Assembly (NCBI GenBank): GCA_002366795.1
Contig: DFBX01000101.1
Span: 1-8,009, forward strand
Direction: 5' to 3'
Origin: Rhodobacteraceae bacterium UBA3069
GTDB taxonomy: Bacteria > Pseudomonadota > Alphaproteobacteria > Rhodobacterales > Rhodobacteraceae
DNA: 8,009 nt
Within the stretch, counting starts at the first letter, position 1. Each line of letters starts with the position of its first letter. Under the pieces are notes generated by a model. That model ran no database searches, was not told where the DNA came from, and worked only from the letters and a program-made list of their open reading frames with translations. Both the position numbers and the translations under genes were made by a program. This document shows, piece by piece, positions 1 to 5,191 of the stretch.

Positions 1-171
1 CTCAAGCATGATCTGCCAGCGTGACGGTGTTTCGTCGTGCGTGAGCCGGGCGGTGATCGCCCACGACCCCAAAACAAGCAGCGCCATTACGGCCCACGTG
101 AAACCGACCGTGGCGTTGATGGCCACGCCCGCGATCTCGAACAAGATCCACTGATCGGTGCTGATCTCCAC
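1..171 (-). CDS. atpB: N-ATPase subunit a (AtpB), N-terminal part only
   Basis: Reading from a GTG at 171-169, an open frame of 57 codons runs off the left edge. It begins VEISTDQWILFE and continues with NATVGFTW, then a hydrophobic stretch (AVMALLVLGSW) and SRWQ near residue 51. This matches the N-terminus and first membrane helix of subunit a of the alternate F1F0 (N-type) ATPase. Subunit a forms the ion half-channels against the c-ring; the functional arginine helix lies outside the window. The GTG start is supported by an AGGAG ribosome site 7 nt upstream, inside the end of atpR, and by a gap of only 4 nt after the atpR stop. Its place after atpR fits the N-ATPase order. The subunit assignment is firm; everything beyond residue 57 is unseen. 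Confidence 0.9.
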   Translation of the reverse strand, partial: MEISTDQWILFEIAGVAINATVGFTWAVMALLVLGSWAITARLTHDETPSRWQIMLE

Positions 172-175
172 TGCG

Positions 176-472
176 CTACTCCTCTCCGATCCTGGCCCGG
201 ACAAAGCGCGTGGCCAGCAGGCGGGCCAGCGCGACGCCGAGCATCGCCGCCAAAATCCCGGACGGACCGACGCTCGTCAAGACAAGTCCTGCCAGTGCAC
301 CAATTATCAGCGCGAGGCGCAGGACCAGACCCAAAACGAACCGCCACCCCGCCCCGTTGCCGGTGAGGTGCCGCACCGAGCGCCAAAGCAGCGCAAAGTA
401 GAGCGTACCGACACCGAACCCCGCGGCGAAGGCGGGAATCACGCTCGCGGCATGTCCGAGACCCTCACTCAT
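176..472 (-). CDS. atpR: N-ATPase accessory membrane subunit AtpR
   Basis: Small hydrophobic protein of 98 residues with about three membrane segments (roughly 8-30, 44-66 and 69-91). Its pattern is LLWRSVRHL after segment 1 and FVLGLVLRLALI in segment 2. This is the AtpR family, found only in N-ATPase operons. Published work on the family proposes that its membrane arginines interact with the c-subunit carboxylate; here R52 lies inside segment 2 and R84/R89 in segment 3. A longer frame opens at 517, but I chose ATG 472-470. It has AAGGAG (485-480) at 7-nt spacing, overlaps the atpQ stop by 8 nt, and leaves a normal AtpR N-terminus. The gene is expected to be translationally coupled to atpQ upstream and atpB downstream. 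Family call is strong; the arginine role is from the literature, not from this sequence. Confidence 0.88.
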   Translation of the reverse strand: MSEGLGHAASVIPAFAAGFGVGTLYFALLWRSVRHLTGNGAGWRFVLGLVLRLALIIGALAGLVLTSVGPSGILAAMLGVALARLLATRFVRARIGEE

Positions 473-776
473 CCTCACTCTCCTTGCTGATCCAGTACCA
501 GGCGTTGAAGCAGCCAACAGTCACGCCGGCCAGCAGGCCGATGAGTGTCCAGGACCGCTCGGTTGAAAACTGTGCATCGACCCAGAGTCCAAGCACGGTG
601 CCCGCGAGCGTCGGAATGGCGACGGACCAGCCGACCAGCCCGAACAAGCCCAACCCGTAGAACGGGTTGCGTGCGCGCCGTTTCTTCGCCGCCAGTTTGC
701 GCTTCGCTTGCCGACCGATCTCGTCGGCACCCTGGTTTTGGACGGGGTCGGCTTGGTGCGGGTCGTCAGAGGTCAT
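465..776 (-). CDS. atpQ: N-ATPase accessory membrane subunit AtpQ (AtpI-like)
   Basis: Protein of 103 residues. It has an acidic/polar N-terminus, a basic stretch (KRKLAAKKRRARN), and two membrane helices: FYGLGLFGLVGW through GTVLGLWVDAQF, then SWTLIGLLAGVTVGCFNAWYWI. This layout is typical of the 'putative F0F1-ATPase subunit' (ATPase_gene1) family, relatives of AtpI, called AtpQ in N-ATPase operons. A role in assembly of the c-ring or as a Mg2+/Ca2+ carrier has been suggested for the family and is unproven. ATG 776 overlaps the atpC stop in an ATGA arrangement and is preferred over ATG 788, which lacks a visible ribosome site. The short C-terminus ends in acidic residues (KESEDE). Confidence 0.87.
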   Translation of the reverse strand: MTSDDPHQADPVQNQGADEIGRQAKRKLAAKKRRARNPFYGLGLFGLVGWSVAIPTLAGTVLGLWVDAQFSTERSWTLIGLLAGVTVGCFNAWYWISKESEDE

Positions 777-1165
777 CCGGTTCCCCATTCAAGTTTTTGA
801 AAGTGCCGCAACATGCCCGCCTCGAGCCGGGCCAGCGCCGAGCGGGCCTGCCGCTCCTCATCGTCTTGAGTCTCGAAGTCTTCGGCGACGCGCTGCGCCA
901 GAGTTTCAAGCCGGTCACTCAACACGGCCCCGAGCACTGAAACCAACACCTCGCCTCCGCATTTCACCAAAGTCCCGGAGTTTATCCCGACATAGCGCTC
1001 GTGGCCCGCATCCGTTTCATATGTCAGAATGCCGGGAACCAAGAGCGTGACGAAATCCGCATGGCGAGGCAACATTCCGAACGCGCCACCGGGAGCCTCG
1101 GCCACAATGCGTGTGACCTCAATGTCCAGAACCACCTCGACAGGTGTGATGACCTCAAGCCGCAT
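773..1165 (-). CDS. atpC: N-ATPase F1 subunit epsilon (AtpC)
   Basis: Protein of 130 residues, the usual epsilon length. The N-terminal beta-sandwich begins MRLEVITPVEVVLDIEVTRIV and carries the family signature GAFGMLPRHADFVTLLVPGIL at about residues 27-47. The C-terminal part (about 84-125) is a charged helical hairpin. Epsilon sits on the central stalk of F1, couples rotation to catalysis and can inhibit ATP hydrolysis through its C-terminal helices. The start overlaps the atpD stop by 11 nt, with a GGGG-containing ribosome site inside atpD, so translation is probably coupled. The order beta then epsilon at the head of the operon, rather than at the end, is a hallmark of the N-ATPase type. 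Confidence 0.93.
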   Translation of the reverse strand: MRLEVITPVEVVLDIEVTRIVAEAPGGAFGMLPRHADFVTLLVPGILTYETDAGHERYVGINSGTLVKCGGEVLVSVLGAVLSDRLETLAQRVAEDFETQDDEERQARSALARLEAGMLRHFQKLEWGTG

Positions 1166-2573
1166 CGTGCTGCCCCATCTTGGCGCCGTCGCCGATCTCG
1201 TCCACCGATCCGATCATGTAAAAATCGCTCTCGGGCCGATCCGAAAATTCGCCGGAAAGGATTCTTTCGCACGAGGTCAGCGTCTCCTCCAACGGCACGA
1301 GGTGCCCCTCATGCCCGGTGAAGCGTTCTGTGGTGAAGAAGGGCTGGGTCAGAAACCTCTCCAGCCGCCGTGCCGTAGCCACGGTGGCGCGGTCGGTTGC
1401 CGACAGTTCATCCATTCCCAGCATTGCGATTATGTCTTTCAGGCTTTCGTATTCGGCCAGAACCCGGCGGGTTTCGCTGGCGATCCGGTAATGACGTTCG
1501 CCGACGCCCGAAGGCGTGAGAAGCGCGGAGAAGGATTTGAGCGGGTCGATGGCTGGGTAGAGACCCTGCGAGGCACGCTCGCGCGCCAGTACGATCGAAG
1601 CGGAAAGGTGAGAAAACGTGTGAGTCGCAGCCGGATCGGTAAAATCGTCGGCGGGCACATAGACCGCCTGAATCGAGGTCATCGACCCAGAAGCCGTCGA
1701 ACAAATCCGCTCTTCCAGCCCGGCCAGTTCGGTTGCCAGCGACGGCTGATACCCCATCCGACTGGGCATCCGTCCCATTAGGCCCGACACCTCGGAGCCC
1801 GCCTGGACGAAACGGTAAATGTTGTCGATCAGCACCAGCACGTCACGGCTCATCGCATCGCGGAAATACTCCGCCATGGTCAGCGCCGCGTGACCCACGC
1901 GGAACCGTACTCCCGGCGTTTCGTTCATCTGGCCGAATACCATGACCACACGGTCGAGAACGCCCGCGTCGCGCATCTCTCGGTGAAGCTCCTCGGCCTC
2001 GCGCGAGCGTTCACCGATGCCGCAGAACAGGCTGACACCTTCGTATTCGGCGACCATGTTATGAATGAACTCGGTGATCAGAACCGTCTTGCCGACCCCG
2101 GCACCGCCGAAAAGCCCGGCCTTGCCGCCGCGCTCGATCGGGCTGAGAAGGTCGACTGCCTTGATGCCGGTCTCGAATACCTCTGTCTCGACGCGGCGCT
2201 CGGAAAGGGAGACGGGATGGCCGAAGATCGGACGGTGTTGCCCCGCATCGAGTGGACCTTCCCCGTCGATGGCGTTTCCGTAAATATCGACCATGCGCCC
2301 CAGAAGTGCACGGCCCACCGGCACCTGAAGCGGTGCGCCAGTATCGTGCACGACCATACCGAGGCAAAGCTCACTTGTTGGGTTGAATACGATACCACGC
2401 ACGACGCCCGGAGACGGAAAACTGGTGGCCTCGATCACAATCCCGTCGTCCCTGCCGGCAAGCAAACGGGTCCCCGCCTTCGGGATCCGATATTGGAACC
2501 GGATGTCGACCACGGTTCCCTCGACCGAGATAATATGGCCAATCTGATCTTCCGAGTTCATCCGAACGCTCAC
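1155..2573 (-). CDS. atpD: N-ATPase F1 catalytic subunit beta (AtpD)
   Basis: Full-length beta subunit of 472 residues, carrying the nucleotide sites where ATP is made or hydrolysed. Walker A is GGAGVGKT at 156-163. The catalytic glutamate region is GIGERSREAEELHREM (E188), Walker B is LVLIDN (D250), and QAGSEVSGLMGRMPS at 257-271 is the conserved loop. The adenine-pocket stretch is FTDPAATHTFSHL at 311-323. The lever motif that is DELSEED in standard beta subunits reads DELSATD (388-394), having lost two acidic residues. The start is GTG at 2573, favoured by AGGAG (2584-2580) 6 nt upstream; an internal ATG at 2561 would be 18 nt away. It is the first gene of the operon, divergent from the CBS gene. 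The N-type assignment rests mainly on the downstream atpC-atpQ-atpR-atpB order. Confidence 0.97.
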   Translation of the reverse strand: MSVRMNSEDQIGHIISVEGTVVDIRFQYRIPKAGTRLLAGRDDGIVIEATSFPSPGVVRGIVFNPTSELCLGMVVHDTGAPLQVPVGRALLGRMVDIYGNAIDGEGPLDAGQHRPIFGHPVSLSERRVETEVFETGIKAVDLLSPIERGGKAGLFGGAGVGKTVLITEFIHNMVAEYEGVSLFCGIGERSREAEELHREMRDAGVLDRVVMVFGQMNETPGVRFRVGHAALTMAEYFRDAMSRDVLVLIDNIYRFVQAGSEVSGLMGRMPSRMGYQPSLATELAGLEERICSTASGSMTSIQAVYVPADDFTDPAATHTFSHLSASIVLARERASQGLYPAIDPLKSFSALLTPSGVGERHYRIASETRRVLAEYESLKDIIAMLGMDELSATDRATVATARRLERFLTQPFFTTERFTGHEGHLVPLEETLTSCERILSGEFSDRPESDFYMIGSVDEIGDGAKMGQHDAA

Positions 2574-2579
2574 AACTCA

Positions 2580-2584
2580 CTCCT
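2580..2584 (-). promoter_or_regulatory. Ribosome binding site of atpD that selects the GTG start
   Basis: AGGAG on the minus strand, 6 nt before the GTG at 2573-2571. The alternative ATG four codons inside would be 18 nt away with no other purine-rich site near it, so GTG is the better start. Confidence 0.75.
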
Positions 2585-2665
2585 GTAGTTTACCACCCTC
2601 TGTGCAAACCGCTGCCTCGGGCGCATACTTAAGTCACAAAATGGCATAAGTTTAGCACGAAATCA

Positions 2666-2679
2666 TTGATTGCGGTTAA
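2666..2679. promoter_or_regulatory. FNR-like operator candidate TTGAT-TGCG-GTTAA
   Basis: The left half TTGAT matches the Crp/Fnr-family FNR consensus half-site exactly. The right half GTTAA matches 3 of 5 positions of ATCAA, giving 8 of 10 overall with the correct 4-nt spacer. It could serve either divergent gene. Read on the minus strand it is TTAAC-CGCA-ATCAA, about 100 bp upstream of the atpD start. Binding protein unknown; the regulator at 3751-4515 is the obvious local candidate. Confidence 0.45.
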
Positions 2680-2704
2680 CAGGGTCGTTGCCGGGTGCAC
2701 TGAC

Positions 2705-2718
2705 TTGCCCGCCGTTAA
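2705..2718. promoter_or_regulatory. Operator candidate TTGCC-CGCC-GTTAA upstream of the CBS gene
   Basis: An imperfect FNR-type dyad ending 80 bp before the CBS gene start. Alone it is a weak consensus match, but with the two preceding bases it is identical at 15 of 16 positions to the site at 4618-4633 upstream of the phasin-like gene. That shared extent, including the spacer, is the main support. The -10 candidate at the class II distance (TCAAAA, 2740-2745) is poor. Confidence 0.45.
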
Positions 2719-2798
2719 AGACGCCTTGCGAAAAAGGGTTCAAAAGTGGACTGAAACTCGCGCATATCCCGGTCTGCCGGGCATCATGAAAGGCAAGT

Positions 2799-3227
2799 AT
2801 GGGCTGCGGCATGAAGGTCAATGAGCTGATGAGCACGCATGTGATTTCCGTGTCTCAGGACACAAGGATCCACGATGTTGCCAGGTTGATGGCAGAGCAC
2901 GATATCGGCGTTCTTCTGGTGTACGACGAGAAACATGTTGTCGGAATTGTCACCGACCGGGACATTGTCACGCGTTTTGTTTCTCGGGATGATGTGGCTA
3001 TCAATTGCGCAGTAAGGGACATATTGACCGCAGACGTGGTTTGCTGCCACGATCGGCAGGATATGCGGAAGGCCGCCGAAATCATGGGCGACCACCAGGT
3101 CCGGCGGCTGCCTGTACTGGATGACAACGATCATCTTGTGGGGATTGTCACTCTGGGTGACATTGCGCGGGACGGGTCCGAACATCTTGCAGGCGAAGCC
3201 CTCGGTGAGATCGTGGAAGAGAGATGA
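2799..3227 (+). CDS. Tandem CBS-domain protein
   Basis: Soluble protein of 142 residues made almost entirely of two CBS domains, about 8-62 (VNELMSTHVISV to GIVTDRDIVTRF) and 74-128 (DILTADVVC to GIVTLGDIA). Such Bateman modules bind adenine nucleotides (AMP, ATP, NAD or S-adenosylmethionine) and act as energy or redox sensors; the ligand cannot be read here. There is no attached enzyme or transporter domain. ATG 2799 is chosen because AAAGG lies 5 nt upstream; an inner ATG at 2811, giving MKVNELMS, is a common family start and remains possible. Cysteines at 3, 70, 82 and 83 are more than such short proteins usually have and could allow redox sensitivity. It is followed 56 nt later by the baeRF-type gene and is probably cotranscribed with it. 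Confidence 0.9.
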   Translation: MGCGMKVNELMSTHVISVSQDTRIHDVARLMAEHDIGVLLVYDEKHVVGIVTDRDIVTRFVSRDDVAINCAVRDILTADVVCCHDRQDMRKAAEIMGDHQVRRLPVLDDNDHLVGIVTLGDIARDGSEHLAGEALGEIVEER

Positions 3228-3283
3228 TGTAACGCGCGGCTGCTTATTGGCAGACCGGTGAATCTTATTCTTAGGAGAGAAAG

Positions 3284-3724
3284 ATGAAATTGAGCAGTGG
3301 AACCTGGGTCGTCGTTGCGGACGGTGAGAAATACCTGTTGTTGCGAAACAACCTAGATGAAGAGTTCACGGATCTACGTGCCATCGGCAAGGACGAAATC
3401 GACAACCCGCCCGCACACGAATTGTCCAGCGACCGGGCTGGGCGCATGCATGACGACGGCCCCGGGATGAAGAGCGCGATGCTGGAAACCGACTGGCACC
3501 GGATCGAAAAGGAAACCTTCGCCCATGAACTTGCAGGCAAGCTCGAAGACTGGGCGAATGCAGGGCGCTACGATGAAATCGTGGTCGTCGCTGATCCGCG
3601 GTCGCTGGGTGAACTGAGGTCTGCTTATGGTGCGCAGACACAGGCGCGGCTGAAGGCTGAAATCGACAAAGACCTGACCAACATGCCAATCGACGCAATC
3701 GAGAAGGCTGTAGCCGCCGCGTGA
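3284..3724 (+). CDS. 'Host attachment' family protein (baeRF-type, eRF1-like fold)
   Basis: Protein of 146 residues matching the family annotated as 'protein required for attachment to host cells'. Later domain work places this family with bacterial relatives of the eRF1 release-factor domain. Visible family blocks are WVVVADGEKYLLLRN (8-22), DWHRIEKETFAHELA (70-84), EIVVVADPRSLGELR (98-112), and the C-terminal IDKDLTNMPIDAIEK (127-141). There is no signal peptide or membrane helix, so a cytoplasmic role is more likely than direct surface attachment; a ribosome-linked stress function is inferred from fold, not shown. Start ATG 3284 has AGGAGA 5 nt upstream. It follows the CBS gene and converges on the Crp/Fnr gene, whose stop lies only 26 bp away with no obvious terminator between them. 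Confidence 0.85.
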   Translation: MKLSSGTWVVVADGEKYLLLRNNLDEEFTDLRAIGKDEIDNPPAHELSSDRAGRMHDDGPGMKSAMLETDWHRIEKETFAHELAGKLEDWANAGRYDEIVVVADPRSLGELRSAYGAQTQARLKAEIDKDLTNMPIDAIEKAVAAA

Positions 3725-3750
3725 CGCCCCGGGAGGGTAGGCCGACGGAG

Positions 3751-4515
3751 TCAGACATCCGGTGCGAGCAGCTCGCTCCTGAGCACGTCCAGTTCGGCAT
3801 CGGCGATGCCGGCGAGGCCTTGGATGTCGGTGATAACGACGCGGTTGTTCTCGCTGGTGTCGATCAGGCCCTGCCGCGATAGGCGCCGCAGCGTCCGGCA
3901 AACATGCACCGAGGACAGCCCCGAATACTCTCCGATCTGCTGTTGGGTCAGGGGCAGGTCGAACGCGTCTTTCGGTATGTGCTGGGCTCCTTCCAGTCTC
4001 AGGCACAGTTCGATCAGGGCGTAGGCAAGGCGGGTTTCGGCGCTAGCCTGGCCAAGCCTGAGAGTGCGCTCGGCAACTCTTGCACGCGCACGCGCCTCGT
4101 GCGTTCTGACGGCGGACCACATCTTTGGAGGGTCGGAGATTTCAAGATCGTCCAATTCAACGCGTGAGATCGAAGATACGACAACATCGGTGAGCGCATG
4201 AACGTCGTAGGCCGACACCAGCGCATCGCCCGAGGTTGGCAGAATGATATCCGACGCCAGGAAGAGGTCAATCGTCTGGATTTGCCCGTTTTGCAAGGAC
4301 TTGTTCAGGGCGACCCAACCTTCTAGCACTAACAGGATCGTTGGTGCGTCCTCGCCCTCGGCAACGATATCGGCACCGACCTGAACGCGGCGCAGGTTCT
4401 TCGCAAGCAGTGCCGACAACCGCGATGCGGCTGCGGCGTCCATGTCCCTGGTCAACAGCGCGGACTGGTCCACAAGGTGCGAATTCTTTTTCTCCATGAC
4501 CGCTATTTGCGACAT
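3751..4515 (-). CDS. Crp/Fnr-family transcriptional regulator
   Basis: Protein of 254 residues. An N-terminal cyclic-nucleotide-like beta-barrel spans about 30-120 (DIVAEGEDAPTILLVLEGWVAL at 49-70), followed by a dimerisation helix (about 130-160) and a winged helix-turn-helix at about 185-230. The HTH reads LTQQQIGEYSGLSSVHVCRTL then RRLSRQGLI, the Crp/Fnr layout. The positions equivalent to FNR E209/S212/R213 are V203/C206/R207, so only the arginine is kept and the DNA target may differ from TTGAT-N4-ATCAA. The only cysteines are C171 and C206, so this is not an oxygen-sensing [4Fe-4S] FNR; the cyclic-AMP phosphate-binding signature is also not evident. The ligand is unknown. Start ATG 4515 has AGGAG 8 nt upstream. 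The gene is divergent from the phasin-led operon and a likely local regulator of it (inference). Confidence 0.92.
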   Translation of the reverse strand: MSQIAVMEKKNSHLVDQSALLTRDMDAAAASRLSALLAKNLRRVQVGADIVAEGEDAPTILLVLEGWVALNKSLQNGQIQTIDLFLASDIILPTSGDALVSAYDVHALTDVVVSSISRVELDDLEISDPPKMWSAVRTHEARARARVAERTLRLGQASAETRLAYALIELCLRLEGAQHIPKDAFDLPLTQQQIGEYSGLSSVHVCRTLRRLSRQGLIDTSENNRVVITDIQGLAGIADAELDVLRSELLAPDV

Positions 4516-4619
4516 GACGACCGCTCCTCTCTCATCCGCACTTTGTTTCCTGAAGACTCATATCATACGAGGTACGGCTGCGACTTGCCAGACACAACGC
4601 TTAGTCGCCACGGCGGCAC

Positions 4620-4633
4620 TTGACCGCCGTTAA
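4620..4633. promoter_or_regulatory. Operator candidate TTGAC-CGCC-GTTAA upstream of the phasin-like operon
   Basis: A dyad of Crp/Fnr type (TTGAC and GTTAA around a 4-nt spacer; the reverse strand reads TTAAC-GGCG-GTCAA). With two flanking bases it repeats the site at 2703-2718 at 15 of 16 positions. Its centre (4626.5) lies about 30 bp before the -10 candidate TAGAAA at 4655-4660, the geometry of a class II, activator-at--41.5 promoter. It could also autoregulate the divergent regulator gene. Confidence 0.55.
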
Positions 4634-4654
4634 TGCCGCAACGCCTGACGATCT

Positions 4655-4660
4655 TAGAAA
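4655..4660 (+). promoter_or_regulatory. -10 element candidate TAGAAA of the phasin-led operon
   Basis: Four of six bases match TATAAT. There is no good -35 hexamer 17 bp upstream; instead the operator candidate occupies the place expected for an activator at -41.5. This predicts a transcript start near 4667 and a leader of about 30 nt. Weak when taken alone. Confidence 0.35.
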
Positions 4661-4697
4661 TGATCCGAGATTGCGGCATGATTCGAAAGGGCACCTC

Positions 4698-5147
4698 ATG
4701 ACCAAGAAAGACGACACGACAAAAACAACCGCGCTTTTTTCAGACATCCTGAAGTCGACCCAGAGCGCGATGTCGATGAATCCCGTGCTTGCGCCCCAGA
4801 TCGAAGAATTCTGGAACGCGCAGGAGCAAATGCTGAACGAGGCTGAGGTCTATACCCGCCACTGGTTTGAACGTCGCCACGAGGCTACGCGCACCGCGCT
4901 CGATACCGCTCGAAAGGCGACAACGGACGGGAATGGCGATCCGACCACAGCCATGCAGGCCATGATGGAGTGGCAGCGCCATTCGGTGGAAAGACTGGCA
5001 GAGGATGCCCGCGAGTGGTTCGAAATGGTATCTCGCTGCGCCGGTCAGGTTACGGAGGGTGAGGTCGAAGCGGTTGGGGAGACCATCAAGGAAGCGACCG
5101 AGACCGCAAAAAAAGTCGGCAAAACGTCGAAAACTACCCCGGTTTGA
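4698..5147 (+). CDS. Phasin-like protein
   Basis: Soluble, mostly helical protein of 149 residues resembling small alphaproteobacterial phasin-family proteins. The core runs from LAPQIEEFWNAQEQMLNEAE (31-50) through YTRHWFERRHEATRTALDTA (52-71) to MMEWQRHSVERLAEDAREWF (89-108). Phasins coat polyhydroxyalkanoate granules through amphipathic helices; some members act more generally as membrane- or stress-associated proteins. The tail after residue 128 is rich in Lys and Thr and low in complexity. ATG 4698 is chosen because AAAGGG (4686-4691) lies 6 nt upstream; the longer frame from TTG 4620 overlaps the operator candidate. It is first in a rightward gene run and 44 nt ahead of the coiled-coil gene. 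No PHA synthase or depolymerase is in the window, so granule binding is not proven. Confidence 0.8.
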   Translation: MTKKDDTTKTTALFSDILKSTQSAMSMNPVLAPQIEEFWNAQEQMLNEAEVYTRHWFERRHEATRTALDTARKATTDGNGDPTTAMQAMMEWQRHSVERLAEDAREWFEMVSRCAGQVTEGEVEAVGETIKEATETAKKVGKTSKTTPV

Positions 5148-5177
5148 TCCCCCGCCGGGACAAGCGGACCTCGAGAC

Positions 5178-5183
5178 AAGGAG
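5178..5183 (+). promoter_or_regulatory. Ribosome binding site deciding the start of the coiled-coil gene
   Basis: AAGGAG with 8 nt to ATG 5192, against 2 nt to ATG 5186. This favours the shorter, 95-residue protein. Confidence 0.7.
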
Positions 5184-5191
5184 ACATGAAC

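Larger units (their letters stand above)
2574..2798. promoter_or_regulatory. Divergent control region between atpD and the CBS-domain gene
   Basis: These 225 bp hold no convincing gene and are A+T-richer than the coding DNA around them, especially at 2625-2680. They must contain the promoter of the ATPase operon (leftward) and probably that of the CBS gene (rightward). Two FNR-like dyads lie at 2666-2679 and 2705-2718, with centres 39 bp apart. A small perfect hairpin, CCCGG-TCTG-CCGGG (2768-2781), sits just upstream of the CBS ribosome site AAAGG (2789-2793). I see no strong sigma70 -35/-10 pair on either strand, which fits promoters that need an activator, but that is inference. Confidence 0.6.
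4516..4697. promoter_or_regulatory. Divergent control region between the Crp/Fnr gene and the phasin-like gene
   Basis: 182 bp without a supported gene. It carries the operator candidate at 4620-4633 and a -10 candidate at 4655-4660 for the rightward operon. A TTG at 4620 opens a frame into the phasin gene but coincides with the operator, so it is not taken as a start. The leftward promoter of the regulator gene is not recognisable. A short GCGGCA/TGCCGC inverted pair (4613-4618, 4634-4639) brackets the operator. Confidence 0.55.

Noticed and set aside
1029..1781. Long plus-strand open frame (250 codons) opposite atpD
   Set aside because: It lies entirely within the antisense of the atpD-atpC coding region, has no recognisable protein features and no ribosome site; high G+C coding DNA commonly gives such shadows.
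1890..2588. Plus-strand open frame (232 codons) opposite the atpD start region
   Set aside because: Antisense to the conserved Walker A region of atpD; the translation resembles no protein family and has no start signals.
2786..2824. Short leader open frame of 12 codons overlapping the CBS start
   Set aside because: It has no ribosome site of its own and no regulatory codon pattern; it is probably chance.
3725..3750. Bidirectional terminator between the baeRF-type and Crp/Fnr genes
   Set aside because: The 26-bp convergent gap is G+C-rich but shows no adequate inverted repeat or T-run.
4584..4597. TTGCCAGACACAA as another FNR-type operator
   Set aside because: The half-sites TTG and CAA are separated by 7 rather than 8 bases, and the sequence does not match the repeated 16-bp motif.
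4620..4697. N-terminal extension of the phasin-like gene from TTG 4620
   Set aside because: It overlaps the operator and -10 candidates, lacks a ribosome site, and the extension is not phasin-like; ATG 4698 has a good site.
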